Positions 28,867 to 56,200 of a stretch of DNA of 64,000 nt are shown piece by piece. Source of the DNA: Patiria miniata (Eukaryota > Echinodermata > Asteroidea > Valvatida > Asterinidae); NCBI RefSeq assembly GCF_015706575.1, contig NW_024037062.1, positions 8,924,811 to 8,988,810 of the forward strand, read 5' to 3'. The position numbers were made by a program, and so were the translations under genes. The notes under the pieces were generated by a model that saw only the letters and a list, made by a program, of their open reading frames with translations, made no database searches and was not told the DNA's origin. How positions within the stretch are numbered: the stretch's first letter is position 1; the number at the start of each line of letters is the position of its first letter.

Positions 28867-29914
28867 CACAGCGTCATGGCAGATAAGTTGGGCGCTATCA
28901 GTGGATCTGTGCTATCGGTCGCTGGCGCTGCGTTGTTGGTCAGTCGCACTGTCGTTGATCGATCGCATTTTGTTTCTGACTCACAGTTCTCGAGGTTTAT
29001 TTTGAACAAGCTCGATATGATCTCGAAAGCTGCGGACTCCCAACGAATTTGCGTTGCACTTTGCGTGGAATGTGTACGGCTGCTGTCTATAAATGAGATC
29101 GCGACAGCTGGTACGCAGCAGGCATGCGGCTATTGTTCCCGGATTAATGCCTTTCATTGAGCTGCGGCTGCGCAGAACGTTTGTTACGAACTAACGTACG
29201 GACTAACGGAGAGACATGACAATTTTTTAAGCTGCTGTCAGCAACTAAAAAGTGAAGTAAAGAATACAACACAAATTCACTGTTTGCCGTTGTATCTGTT
29301 GCTCACGTGGCACTATCCATTGCTCGCGCCGCCGTCCGTTGATTGTGCCGTCGTCAAGCGATCACCTTTTCTGTCAAATTCATAAATCTGGAGGACTGTT
29401 TTAAAAAAGGGAAGTCAGAGACTTCCAACAGGTTCGACCAATCACGCAAACGCATTTTTGCGCGACGAGTGAAAGCACAAATCCACCGATCGTACCCATC
29501 AGAGAGGGCCAAGTTCGCGCAAGGACTATAGTTGACCAATGGTTAACTAACGTTTGCCCGAACTCTGTCTAGTCGACGATGATTGACTACGCTAGTCGAC
29601 TATTTGGAACCAGGCTTCTGGGGTTGGTTGCTTCGCTGGTAACCAATAGCCGCGCGCGTGCATAACGCTAGCAGAGAGCCAGGATCCAGAAGTTTTGCGA
29701 TGACATTTTGACCAGCGTTTGACTAGAGACGTTCGCACGTTGCTATTAGTGCGCAGGCGTAAGGTACGTCACAAATCAACCACTAGTCGACTAATGGTCC
29801 TTGCCCGAACTTGGCCTACATTATCACATTCATGGGGGGGGGGGGGGTGTGAAATAAGTTGTGTTGGGCCTAGCAAGCCACAGACTACTCTAATTGGGTT
29901 CGAACCCCGTACCA
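28867..29914. other. Caspase 3' side, no gene seen
   Basis: A plus-strand open frame of 146 codons overlaps this region but looks like chance. GTCGAC/TAGTCGAC words recur at 29570-29810. A G-run lies at 29835-29847. The 12-bp palindrome GGGTTCGAACCC at 29896-29907, just beyond the caspase stop, resembles a SINE B box. Confidence 0.4.
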
Positions 29915-30147
29915 TTATTTTGGCGTGAACACCAGTTGCTTCGTCAGCATGGACATGAAGCAGGGGATCTGTTTCTTGCCGATCATGCGCGGGTCCAGGC
30001 ATCGTTCCACCGACCGTTGGGCAACCAGTCGGTTGACCACTGTCAGGATGGTCGTGAACTCCATGGTGGCTCCGTACTGCTCCATGACTTGGCTCAGGGC
30101 CTGGATGAACCAGGACCCCAGGGACGTGTCTCGATGCGAGTAAAAAC
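29915..30147 (-). CDS. Caspase exon 5 (small subunit) and stop
   Basis: Encodes (G)FYSHRDTSLGSWFIQAL through KKQIPCFMSMLTKQLVFTPK and TAA at 29915-29917. The p10 signature is complete. Acceptor GTTGCAG is read on the minus strand. Confidence 0.95.
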
Positions 30148-33100
30148 CTGCAACGATGAAGAAAAATGTCACTGATTTCAGGTGAGAAAACGAACAAGAC
30201 TAGACCTGGACCAGTCAAAAGGCCGGTTCGCACTCGGCGCAAAAGCGAATTGGCAAAACACACTTCAACACTGGCAAATTCTCAGTGAATGTTTTTTTGA
30301 GGTCAAATATGAACTGGCTTCAAGTCATATTCTATACAATTGACTCGGAATGGCTATTTACTTGAAGTATTTTTCATGTATCTGGTCAACGAAATAAGCT
30401 GGATGTAAATAAGGGGAATAAATGTGAGCTTGGCTGGTTTTAAACACTATGTTTAAGACCGGTTGGAGTCTGGATGCTGATAATTACCCGAGCCGAAAAA
30501 CTGACTCATTGGTAGTATTGCGCATGCCTAAGTATAGATTGTGAACATTTAACCAATAAAAGGGTAAAAGCCTAAAAGGGGCCGGATTTCATAGGAGTCC
30601 AAATGTGATGTGACATTGGAAAAGTGTTTAAAGGGAATGTACATCATTGGCTTTTGCTGTAATTTTCAGAAATGAACTATTTGAGGGGTTAGTATAAAAG
30701 ATAAAATATTGTTACACTGACATGTTTGAAGTTTTGTGTTCGAAAATGCTGGAAATACCAAGAAAAACAAAAATGTTCAAGTAGTCTGGTTCCCTGACTC
30801 CACTAAAGATAAAATGGATCCATTTATAGATGATGGAAAATTGTAAGGTAAGGAAATTAATCTAGCTGACCTGCACCCGTTCATGAACATGTAACCAATA
30901 AGCACACAAAATTTGGACTGAAGAAATGGTAAATTTTGAGCAGTAGTTGCTAAATAGTTAGGTTTTTCCAACGGTGGTCGGCCGACCACTGTTGGAAATG
31001 TGTACAAAAATACCATTTTCTTTAAAATGACTTCACACCAGGTGCCATAATTTTACAGGATGCTTTAGATTGTCTTTTACCAACATCCTAGCAAGGTATT
31101 TCGTAAAAACTTGGTAGTTTTATTTTTCGATGTTTGCAAATGTTGTATATTCCCTTTAACACCAGCCAGCCGGTGTTTTATCAAACGTTTAAAGCCACCC
31201 GTGTGACAGGCTCTTGACCAATAGGAATTGGTAAACTGTCTTGGGTATTTATGAATAGCACATTAATTGGCGTTACAGTGTAATCCTATACAATAGCACT
31301 GCCCAGCTCTCTTCAGCCTACAACCAGGCTAAGTCACAAGTGAAAGTCAGTCAGTTGGGCACAAAGAGGACACTAGGCTGGCCCTCTGGGACCAGCACGA
31401 ACAACTTTACTCATAAACACCTTACAATTTTGACTTAAATAGGTAACTCAATCAAAAATAATGCAAGTTTAAGTTCGCAAACTTGTCAAAGTTGTGCGAT
31501 TGCTTGTTTGCACCTACCTTGTGTAACAGAGTAACATATGAGCATGTCTGCACCGGCCGGCACCGTTAGGGTGGGTCCGCCATCCACAACCGTGTAGCCA
31601 TAAGAATCAGGCTCATCCTTATCAAGAGCGTCCGTTTCCAGACCTATTTCATGCTTATCCCCTCTGCAGGCCTACAGAAGAATTAGAAAAATAAAAGCAG
31701 AATGAAAAAAAAATAATTTTCAGTACAAAACCGCAATAAATCAAGCAGTAATTACCCCTAACCCTCCTCAATTTTCCAAAAACCTCCTGGTGGTTTTCAG
31801 GATTGAGGATTGAATGGTGTTTGAGAAACGTGAGGATTTTGGAGGATTGAGGATTGAATAGTGTTGGAGAAACATGAGGATTTTGGAGGATTGAGGATGA
31901 ATGGTGTTGGAGAAACATGAGGATTTTGGAGGATTGAGGATGAATGGTGTTGGAGAAACATGAGGATTTTGGAGGATTGAGGATGAATGGTGTTGGAGAA
32001 ACATGAGGATTTTGGAGGATTGAGGATGAAAGGTGTTGGAGAAACATGAGGATTTTGGAGGATTGAGGATGAATGGTGTTGGAGAAACATGACGATTTTG
32101 GAAGACTGAGGATGAATGGTGTTGGAGAAACATGAGGATTTTGGAGGATTGAGGATGAATGGTGTTGGAGAAACATGAGGATTTTGGAGGATTGAGGATG
32201 AATGGTGTTGGAGAAACATGAGGATTTTGGAGGATTGAGGATGAAAGGTGTTGGAGAAACATGAGGATTTTGGAGGATTGAGGATGAATGGTGCTTGAGA
32301 AACATGAGGATTTTGGAGGATTGAGGATGAATGGTGTTGGAGAAACATGAGGATTTTGGAGGATTGAGGATGAAAGGTGTTGGAGAAACATGAGGATTTT
32401 GGAGGATTGAGGATGAAAGGTGTTGGAGAAACATGAGGATTTTGGAGGATTGAGGATGAAAGGTGTTGGAGAAACATGAGGATTTTGGAGGATTGAGGAT
32501 GAATGGTGCTTGAGAAACATGAGGATTTTGGAGGATTGAGGATGAATGGTGTTGGAGAAACATGAGGATTTTGGAGGATTGAGGATGAATGGTGTTGGAG
32601 AAACATGAGGATTTTGGAGGATTGAGGATGAATGGTGTTGAAGCACATGAGGATTTTGGAGGATTGAGGATGAATGGTGTTGGAGAAACATGAGGATTTT
32701 GGAGGATTGAGGATGAATGGTGTTTGAAGAAGAGGAGGAGTTTGGAGGATTGAGGATGCTTGCATTTTTACAATTTTGAAGGATTGAGGCGCTGGGTATC
32801 CTTCATTTGAACATGAGCGCAAAATTTGGAGGATTTTGGAGGATTGAGGATGGTTCCTAGCGAAAGGGCCTTGGGGGTTAGGGATAATGAAAAAGTGTAT
32901 ATCCAACCAATCGTATGATTTATAACACTTCATACATATTCATGAGCTAAACACTATTACTTCATTGGTCAATGTTTCAATGTAAGATTTCTGTTGGAAA
33001 GTTCCTGTACCTGTATGAGAAAGATCTTCGGTTTGCCGATGAGCGATTTGCAGTTTTCACCCCTGAAGTAATCAAACAGCTCTTGTAACGGTAGCGTGCC

Positions 33101-34980
33101 GTCGTAACCATAGATTATACCGTCGTCTCCGTGTGTGAGGAACGAACAGAGAAAACAGTCGGCCTCTGAGTGGTCCATCTCAAAGGCCGCTGAAAAGAAA
33201 CAAAGGTTGATTGGTGTAATTATTTCTTGAATATATACCATTTCATAAGATAAAATTAAATACGTTGGAAACATCGATACATGTAGCTATTTATTTGTGC
33301 TGTGTATGTTTAACTTAAAGGAATATCGCGTGAACTTAAGTTTCTTGTTATAATTTCGGTTCTGTTTAACCAGGATCTAAAGAGGATCTATTAGTTTACT
33401 ACTAAGAAAGTATCTGTCGTAAAGTTAGAACTTCACATAATTCTCAGTAAAATCTTCTAGGTCTTTGAAGATTACCACAGACACAGACAGATCGTGCGAC
33501 TTCATATGGAATTTTCTCACCTCGTTCAAACTGCCTCTTAATCTCCGCTATCCGTAGATCCTGAAAGACGACTACCTCAAACCCTAGCCTGCCAAGGTAC
33601 TTGCGCAGGTTTAGTGCGTCCAGCTCCGTTCCGATCCGCCTGTTCATGCCGACAGACAGGGAGAAGTTCTCGTGATTGAAGACCATGGCGAGTCCTCGTT
33701 TCTTATGATCCATACGGTATTGTAGCTGAATCTCATCCGAGAGTGATTCGACAAACCTTGGATATATGAAAAGATGAATAATTCCACTTAATTTTTTGAT
33801 GTACTTGCGACTGGACTTGTGATGTACTTGTAACTGGACTTGCGATGTACTTGATGTACTTGTGATTAGACTTGTGATGCACATGTGACTGGACTTGTGA
33901 TGTACTGTGACTGGACTTGTGATGTACTTGTGACTGGACTTATGATGTACTTGTAACTGGACTTGTGATGTACTTGTGACTGGACATAGATGTACTATGA
34001 TGCGACTGGACTTGTGATGTACTTGTAACTGGACTTGTGATGTACTGTGACTGGACTTGTGATGTACTTGCAACTGGATTTGTGATATACTTGTGACTGG
34101 ACTTGATGTACTTGTGATTAGACTTGTGATGCACATGTGACTGGACTTGTGATGTACTTGTGACTGGACTTATGATGTACTTGTGACTGGACTTGTGATG
34201 TACTGTGACTGGACTTGTGATGTACTTGTGACTGGACTTATGATGTACTTGTGACTGGACTTGTGATGTACTTGTGACTGGACTTGTGATGTACTTGTGA
34301 CTGTACTTGTGACTAGACTTGTGACTAGACTTGTGATGTTGTTGCGACTGGACTTGTGATGTACTTGTGATGTTCTTGCGACTGGACTTGTGATATACTT
34401 GTGACTGGACTTGTGATGTACTTGTGACTGGACTTGTGATGTACTTGCGACTGGACTTGTGATGAACTTGCGACTGGACTTGTGACGTACTTGTGACTGG
34501 ACTTGTGATGTTCTTGTGACTGGACTTTTGATGTACTTGTGACTGGTCTTGTGACTGGACTTGTGATGTACTTGTGACTGGACTAATGATGTACTTGCGA
34601 CTGGACTTGTGATTGGACTCGTGATGTACTTGTGACTGGACTTGTGATGTACTTGTGATGTATTTGTGACTGGACTTGTGATGTACTTGTGAACCACACT
34701 GATGTTGCCAAACTTTTAACCGTAAAGAATTCCTTAGTTGCACCGAAACTTACCCTGGAAAACGAAAAACGGACGAGCCCTCATTTCTCGTCTGGTGCCC
34801 CACCCCTCGCAATGCAGGCCTGCCTAAAGGTAAACTAATAGAATCCGCTTTTGTACTAGTCCTTGCATCTGTGGCTGTGTCATTTCCAGAGGGGTTCTCC
34901 TGCGACTCTTTGACTGTGTCCGTTTCAGAGTGTGCATCTGATCCTAAATGGGTCGTTTCTTTGTTTTTGTTTGCAGACAT
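29915..34980 (-). CDS. Effector-type caspase (caspase-3/6/7-like), five exons, complete
   Basis: Caspases are Cys proteases that cut after Asp during apoptosis. On the minus strand I join 34980-34754, 33756-33521, 33189-33011, 31671-31518 and 30147-29915. They give 1029 nt and 342 aa. A prodomain of about 90 residues lacks CARD/DED features, as in effector caspases. The large subunit starts YRMDHKKRGLAMVFNHENF and carries catalytic His174 in FLTHGDDG and Cys216 in FLIQACRG. LETD at 225-228 is a likely inter-subunit cleavage site, with EPD|S at 234-237 as an alternative. The small subunit has GSWFIQAL and KKQIPCFMSMLTK. SETD (18-21) and KAD|S (44-47) are possible prodomain sites. GT-AG junctions and phases all match. 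The gene is head-to-head with GRHPR, 1.9 kb between start codons. Orthology to one vertebrate caspase is not claimed. Confidence 0.93.
30300..31415 (-). mobile_element. Family C element split by a family A MITE
   Basis: 30320-30400 (GAATGGCTATTTACTTGAAG, TGTATCTGGTCAAC) and 31290-31400 (AGCACTGCCCAGCTC, TGGCCCTCTGGGACCAGCAC) match family C at 18388-18734 in order. The family A copy 30628-31159 lies between them. In caspase intron 4. The exact orientation of the older element is uncertain. Confidence 0.65.
30628..31159 (-). mobile_element. TTAA-palindrome MITE, family A (copy 3, inverted)
   Basis: TTAAAGGGAATGTACATCAT to ATATTCCCTTTAA, reverse orientation to copies 1, 2, 4 and 5. The palindrome at 30965-30998 has a single mismatch (CCACTGTTGG in place of CCACCGTTGG). 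Confidence 0.85.
31518..31671 (-). CDS. Caspase exon 4 (catalytic Cys, inter-subunit linker)
   Basis: Begins ACRGDKHE, completing the QACRG pentapeptide across the junction. It carries LETD|A and EPD|S and ends VTQ plus one base. Donor GTAGGT, acceptor CTGTAG. Confidence 0.94.
31795..32760. repeat. 43-bp minisatellite in caspase intron 3 (about 22 units)
   Basis: The unit is ATGAGGATTTTGGAGGATTG then AGGATGAATGGTGTTGGAGAAAC, 43 bp. Edge units are diverged (to about 32860), internal units nearly identical, with recurring variants GAAAGGTG and GGTGCTTGAG. The minus strand is open in all three frames for 300 or more codons, an artefact of unit length and composition. It fills most of the 1.3-kb intron. 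Confidence 0.95.
33011..33189 (-). CDS. Caspase exon 3 (catalytic His)
   Basis: Encodes (A)AFEMDHSEADCFLCSFLT, then HGDDG with the catalytic His174, and ends GKPKIFLIQ. Donor GTACAG, acceptor TTTCAG on the minus strand. Confidence 0.95.
33521..33756 (-). CDS. Caspase exon 2 (start of large subunit)
   Basis: Encodes FVESLSDEIQLQYRMDHKKR through KRQFER. It contains NHENF and the GTELDALNL region that precedes the active site. Acceptor TCCAAG is read on the minus strand; the donor is GTGAGA. Confidence 0.94.
33795..34695. repeat. 23-bp minisatellite in caspase intron 1 (about 39 units)
   Basis: The unit GATGTACTTGTGACTGGACT+TGT is 23 bp, with frequent partial units (GATGTACTGTGACTGG, GACTAGACTTGT). 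It occupies about 900 of the 997-bp intron, leaving roughly 40-60 bp at each splice site. Open minus-strand frames are a by-product. Confidence 0.95.
34754..34980 (-). CDS. Caspase exon 1 (prodomain)
   Basis: Starts MSANKNKETTHLGSD, an acidic/polar disordered prodomain, and ends ...SSVFRFPG before GTAAGT. The start context has A at -3. This is the least conserved exon, so the start is inferred from the open frame and phase match. Confidence 0.75.
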
Positions 34981-35644
34981 GATTCAAACTCGCAGGACTA
35001 GTTGACAGCAGGCATCTAAACCATTTAACAAAAAGCAGAAGTTTAATCTGTAAAACAAAAGAGAAGAAAACCTGTTACTGTTAAACGTATTATTTACAGC
35101 ATGACAATGGCAGTCACATGATAAATTCGGGCAACTTTTATGGGGATTATTATTATAAATGGACTTTCAAATGAAAAGTCTGATTTTTGACAATTTGCAT
35201 CAGACTATCAGGGGCGTGTTTATTTCAAAATACATTTCACTTCTACAAATAGTAAACAGAATAGAGGGTGGGGATTTGATTTTTAATTAAGGGACATTTG
35301 ATTTCCTCATTTGAAAGATTCCCATAACTGGCCATCACTTGTCACCCTGTGCACATAAAAACCCTATGGGACTGGTCTGAAAATGGTTTTCTTAGTAAAA
35401 CTTTCGATATTTTCCCTGCTAAATTTTACTTGTTAGGACATAATTATAACTTTCTGATGGCTGACAGGTCACTGAAGGGAAAAATTAGTGATGGCCAGAT
35501 ATGGGAATCTTTCCTATTTGAGATTTTATCCCTCCATAAAACCGCACACAAATCCAGGCATCCTCGTCCTGTCGTGCTGTGAGTGACTGTGTGACGGTCT
35601 TCATTTTCAGAGCTAGAGGAGGGAGCAAAACCGCAATTAACTGA
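34981..35644. other. Divergent intergenic region, caspase side
   Basis: Upstream of the caspase start. I see no further exon. A 5' non-coding exon and promoter for the caspase probably lie here or in 36191-36890, but no core element can be named with confidence. Confidence 0.4.
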
Positions 35645-36190
35645 TTAAAGGTAGGCCTACAGTCCATCATTTGTAATCTGTGCATTTTGTTCGTTTGAAG
35701 CAACAAAAGTGTTTAAAATCTAATGAAGGATACTGAACAACTAACCTGAAGAAGTTTCAGCTTAGCTTCAGCTGTATATTCCGAGAAAAACAGCATTCTA
35801 GGATCTCAATTTCAAATCAAAAGTTGCTGAATCATATTTTGAATTGTTTTGAATTGTTTTGAATTGCAGCTATACGTGATGTCACGCACTGATCTGACGA
35901 ACTACAGCAACCGCGCGCGTGTGCGTTGTGCCAATGCTTGCGCGTGCTTCGCCGAATAGCAAAACAAACTACTAATTTAAATTTCCTACGGTGCGTCTTA
36001 AGACCATGAAGACTAGACGCACCGTAGGAAAGGCCTTCTTTCGTTGATTACTTCAAAACGACGGCTTGCCAGAAAGAATAAATTCACGGGGAGTTTATTC
36101 CACTTACTATCTTTCAACCAAGTATGTTTTTCAACAATAATTACGCCAGTTACTTTTCGGATGGCTGCAAATGATGGACTATAGCTTTAA
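35645..36190 (-). mobile_element. TTAA-palindrome MITE, family B (copy 1)
   Basis: TTAAAGGTAGGCCTACAGTC at the left and GCAAATGATGGACTATAGCT+TTAA at the right. Central inverted arms TTTCCTACGGTGCGTCT and AGACGCACCGTAGGAAA lie at 35982-36031 with a 16-bp spacer. Copy 2 is at 41787-42295 in the other orientation. It lies between the caspase and GRHPR starts. Confidence 0.82.
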
Positions 36191-36891
36191 TAATAATAGC
36201 TAGGCTATCTACATTCATTGACATTCTAAATATATTCACCAATCACCACACGTTACTGTGAAGATCCAGCAGGTTAGTTCTAATGACAACTAGTAGTACT
36301 ACTAGATCTTAAATTAAACGGTCCATAAGGAAGTTGTAATCCATGTGTAAACATGTGTAAATGACAAATATTTCGAAGATTGCTCACCTCTCTTTGCAAT
36401 CACAAGTGCATGTACATTACAACCGGAGAAAGGTACTTATGATAATGTATACTACATCGCTGTGCGAATTGTGTGAGACGATATGAATTATGCAATACGT
36501 CCTGAATAATTTTTTTGTTGCATGCATGGCGCATGTATTGCATTATTCATTTTTTCTTTGACGTAATAGAATTTGCTGCGACGACATTAGCCTACTTCTA
36601 CTTCTACAGTTGCGATACTGCCGCCACTGTTGAGTCAGCATCATATCAGCACGGAACAGTCGACATTAAAATTAGGTGGGCCATTTTGACAAACCATCAA
36701 GTTCAGTGTAATTAATCGAACTTTATTCGTCAATGCAGAATAATTTTTTTTTACAAATATATAGATGTGGTTTTCAAGTTCGGATCTCGTATTTTGGACA
36801 AAAAAAAAAATCCAATTTTGTAAAATGTTACATGTTCATATACCCGTTTAAAAGTCGTCTCGTCTAATTACGGCAGCGATCGAGATAAGAA
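36191..36891. other. Presumed GRHPR promoter and 5' UTR region
   Basis: AT-rich, no repeat recognised. ACGTCCTGAATAAT and other words give no clear core promoter. The transcription start is not visible from sequence alone. Confidence 0.35.
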
Positions 36892-36914
36892 ATGGCGGCG
36901 CCCATGGCTCGGAT

Positions 36915-36924
<10 letters not shown>
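36892..36924 (+). promoter_or_regulatory. Upstream ORF overlapping the GRHPR long start
   Basis: ATG at 36892 (G at -3, G at +4) opens a 10-codon frame MAAPMARICA that ends with TGA at 36922-36924. It runs past the first GRHPR ATG (36915) in another frame. If the transcript includes it, scanning ribosomes would tend to skip the mitochondrial-type start and could resume at the in-frame ATG at 37023. Confidence 0.5.
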
Positions 36925-52146
<15,222 letters not shown>

Positions 52147-52227
52147 ATCACGCCATATTTGTAATTAAAGATTGACTGTCCGTGAAATTTTCCAGGCTCA
52201 ACTCAAAAATATGTGCCTTTAATTTGG

Positions 52228-52549
52228 GCGATTCACAATGCAGTGTGCCACCAGTGCATTGTGGGAGATGGTCGACAAATTCGCAGCGCGGGGCATTTGA
52301 AAATGTTAGTTTTTCCGGTCAGTAGTTTCGTAAGCATATGATTCGAGGATCTGTTTGCCCTTTTTTTTTTTTTTTTATCAATATGGTGTTTTTTTTGTAA
52401 GGCGTCTGAACGCTATGCCTCAATCTATAACAAATTAGCTCAAGTTATCTACTGACACTCGTTCAAATGGGCCATGTGTTGTGGACCATAAACTTGAAAA
52501 ATGGACTCTCCACGGCAAACTCTTGGTGGCACACTGCATTGTGAATCGT
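52228..52549. mobile_element. MITE just downstream of GRHPR
   Basis: GATTCACAATGCAGTGTGCC (from 52230) and its exact inverse ending ATTGTGAATCG at 52549 form 23-bp inverted ends, with CACCAG/GGTGG continuing. The interior has a T-run and no gene. It would fall in the GRHPR 3' UTR or just beyond. Confidence 0.75.
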
Positions 52550-52879
52550 CTGAATTGCTATTTTCTAGAAATACTGAAGTTATTCACTTTTCATTGGATG
52601 TTGAACGAGAAAAAAAATCATGTTTACAACTTGCGAATTATTTGTGGCCCGTGGACTGGTTCCCGATTAGAATCGATAATGTATAGTGATGAGGAACCAG
52701 ACTATTTGCTGGGCATGCCTGCTTATGCGCAAAAGCAATCCCGAAAAAAATCACCATTTTATTCAAGGGATGTAGACGCCAAAAACGATTTATTAGGAAA
52801 AAAGGACGGAAGATCTTCAAATGTTGTTGAATTTTGTTTTGGTGAGAGAAATTTTTTCACTTCCTCAGGTTTTTTTTTA

Positions 52880-53290
52880 ATTTTAAGACGAACATTTGAA
52901 CCTTTTACAGGACCCATAAGCATGCCAATTACAATTAGCAAACTATTAAATTACCCAAAACAATATCTTGTTATACAAATATAAAACAAAGAAAGTATTT
53001 AACGTATACAAATTCAAAGACATAATTATAATTTTTTTGATGTGAAACGCACAAAACGTGGATGAATTGGTGCAACATATTACTTTTCAAAGAAAAATAT
53101 GTTTCCAATCCACTAAAAGAGTACTGAAATGTAAAAAACGTATTATTAATAATTGAACATTCTATCCTTCAAATTGATTATGTAATAAATCAAATTGAAC
53201 AGTTCTAAAACAAATGTGTGATTGTTAAAATTCCCATCTTACAGCTGTAGGCAAACTGCCAACATCTCCGAGGAACAAGTTAATCGTATG
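52880..53290. repeat. Left direct-repeat arm flanking the satellite
   Basis: Aligns in the same orientation with 62690-63115. Shared words: CAAATTCAAAGACATAATT, TGGATGAATTG(G/A)T(G/A)CAACAT, TTTCAAAGAAAAA(T)ATGTTTC, CTGTAGGCAAACT / ATGTAGGCAGACT, ATCTCCGAG. Roughly 70-75% similar by eye, with indels. Confidence 0.7.
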
Positions 53291-53299
53291 TTTGACTGA

Positions 53300-56200
53300 T
53301 TCCCCCTCAAAGTTTCGATGTAAGTTTTGTTTTGAATGGCATTATGTCCAAAAATAGCATTGGAGTGCATTGAGTGGTTCGGTAGGCATCTCTCCTGCAT
53401 GTTTCAAGAAAATTAAATTTTGGCCAACAAAAAGGGGTTAGCCTTTGACTTTTCTCCAAACAATGTAGAAATTCTTTTAAAGGCAAGAGGAGCATCAATC
53501 AACCTTCAAACACTCAATATTTTGACGACTTGGGCAAAAATCATCATTTTTTTTTGAAAAAAAAAATCATTCTTTATGACTGATTTTACCCCAAATTTTC
53601 ATCGAAATTTCATTTTGAAAATCACATCTGTCCAGATATCGAATTGGAATGTGTTCTAGGGACCTTTAGGCATCTTTCTAGCAAGTTTGAAGCAATTTGA
53701 TTTTTTGGCCAAAATTGAAAAAAACACAAGGGGTAAGCCTTACTTTTTTATCAAAATTTGGCCAAAAATTGACTTTTCTCCAAACAATGCAGAAATGTCT
53801 TTGGAGGTAAGAGTAGCCTCAATCAACCTTTAATCACCCAATAACTTGAAGATTTGGGCAAAAAATCATCGATTTTTATAGAAAAAAAATCATTCTTTTT
53901 GACTGATTTTACCCCGAATTTTCATCGAAATTTCATTTTGAAAAGCACATCTGTCCACATATCGAATTGGAATGTGTTCTAGGGTCCTTTAGGCATCTTT
54001 CTAGCAAGTTTGAAGCAATTTGATTTTTTGGCCAAAATTGAAAAAAACACAAGGGGTAAGCCTTACTTTTTTATCAAAATTTGGCCAAAAATTGACTTTT
54101 CTCCCAACAATGCAGAAATGTCTTTGGAGGTAAGAGTAGCCTCAATCAACCTTTAATCACCCACTAACTTGAGGATTTGGGCAAAAAATCTTCGATTTTT
54201 ATAGAAAAAAAATCATTCTTTTTGACTGATTTTACCCCGAATTTTCATCGAAATTTCATTTTGAAAAGCACATCTGTCCACATATCGAATTGGAATGTGT
54301 TCTAGGGTCCTTTAGGCATCTTTCTAGCAAGTTTGAAGCAATTTGATTTTTTGGCCAAAATTGAAAAAAACACAAGGGGTAAGCCTTACTTTTTTATCAA
54401 AATTTGGCCAAAAAATGACTTTTAGCCAAACAATGCAGAAATGTCTTTGGAGGTAGGAGTAGCCTCAATCAACCTTTAATCACCCAATAACTTGAAGATT
54501 TGGGCAAAAAATCTTCAATTTTTATAGAAAAAAATCATTCTTTTTGACTGATTTTACCCCAAATTTTCGTCAAAATTTCATTTTGAAAAGCACGTCTGTC
54601 CACATATCGAATTGGAATGTGTTCTGGGGTCCTTTAGGCATCTTTCTAGCAAGTTTGAAACAATTTGATTTTTTGGCCAAAATTGAAAAAAAAACACAAG
54701 GGGTAAGCCTTACTTTTTTATCAAAATTTGGCCAAAAATTGACTTTTCTCCCAACAATGCAGAAATGTCTTTGGAGGTAAGAGTAGCCTCAATCAACCTT
54801 TAATCACCCACTAACTTGAGGATTTGGGCAAAAAATCTTCGATTTTTATAGAAAAAAATCATTCTTTTTGACTGATTTTACCCCAAATTTTCGTCAAAAT
54901 TTCATTTTGAAAAGCACATCTGTCCACATATCGAATTGGAATGTGTTCTAGGGTCCTTTAGGCATCTTTCTAGCAAGTTTGAAGCAATTTGATTTTTTGG
55001 CCAAAATTGAAAAAAAAAAAAAGGGGTAAGCCTTACTTTTTTATCAAAATTTGGCCAAAAATTGACTTTTCTCCCAACAATGCAGAAATGTCTTTGGAGG
55101 TAAGAGTAGCCTCAATCAACCTTTAATCACCCACTAACTTGAGGATTTGGGCAAAAAATCTTCGATTTTTATAGAAAAAAATCATTCTTTTTGACTGATT
55201 TTACCCCAAATTTTCGTCAAAATTTCATTTTGAAGAGCACATCTGTCCACATATCGAATTGGAATGTGTTCTAGGGTCCTTTAGGCATCTTTCTAGCAAG
55301 TTTGAAGCAATTTGATTTTTTGGCCAAAATTGAAAAAAACACAAGGGGTAAGCCTTACTTTTTTATCAAAATTTGGCCAAAAATTGACTTTTCTCCAAAC
55401 AATGCAGAAATGTCTTTGGAGGTAAGAGTAGCCTCAATCAACCTTTAATCACCCACTAACTTGAGGATTTGGGCAAAAAATCTTCGATTTTTATAGAAAA
55501 AAATCATTCTTTTTGACTGATTTTACCCCAAATTTTCGTCAAAATTTCATTTTGAAGAGCACATCTGTCCACATATCGAATTGGAATGTGTTCTAGGGTC
55601 CTTTAGGCATCTTTCTAGCAAGTTTGAAGCAATTTGATTTTTTGGCCAAAATTGAAAAAAACACAAGGGGTAAGCCTTACTTTTTTATCAAAATTTGGCC
55701 AAAAATTGACTTTTCTCCAAACAATGCAGAAATGTCTTTGGAGGTAAGACTAGCCTCAATCAACCTTTAATCACCCAATAACTTGAAGATTTGGGCAAAA
55801 AATCATCGATTTTTATAGAAAAAAAATCATTCTTTTTGACTGATTTTACCCCAAATTTTCTTCCAAATTTCATTTTGAAAAGCACATCTGTCCACATATC
55901 GAATTGGAATGTGTTCTGGGGTCCTTTAGGCATCTTTCTAGCAAGTTTGAAGCAATTTGATTTTTTGGCCAAAATTGAAAAAAACACAAGGGGTAAGCCT
56001 TACTTTTTTATCAAAATTTGGCCAAAAATTGACTTTTCTCCAAACAATGCAGAAATGTCTTTGGAGGTAAGAGTAGCCTCAATCAACCTTTAATCACCCA
56101 ATAACTTGAAGATTTGGGCAAAAAATCATCGATTTTTATAGAAAAAAAATCATTCTTTTTGACTGATTTTACCCCAAATTTTCGTCCAAATTTCATTTTG

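Noticed and set aside
28720..29160. 146-codon plus-strand frame
   Set aside because: Starts inside a MITE and shows no conserved domain.
31655..32933. Minus-strand open frames of 300-378 codons (HPQSSKILMF repeats)
   Set aside because: All three frames of the 43-bp minisatellite are open; this is a composition effect inside a caspase intron.
33444..34743. Minus-strand frames of 175-267 codons (HKSSHKYITSPV repeats)
   Set aside because: These are the 23-bp minisatellite; only the caspase exon 2 part at 33521-33756 is real coding sequence.
52481..52984. 167-codon plus-strand open frame after GRHPR
   Set aside because: It starts in a MITE arm and runs through AT-rich sequence into the satellite flank; no recognisable domain.
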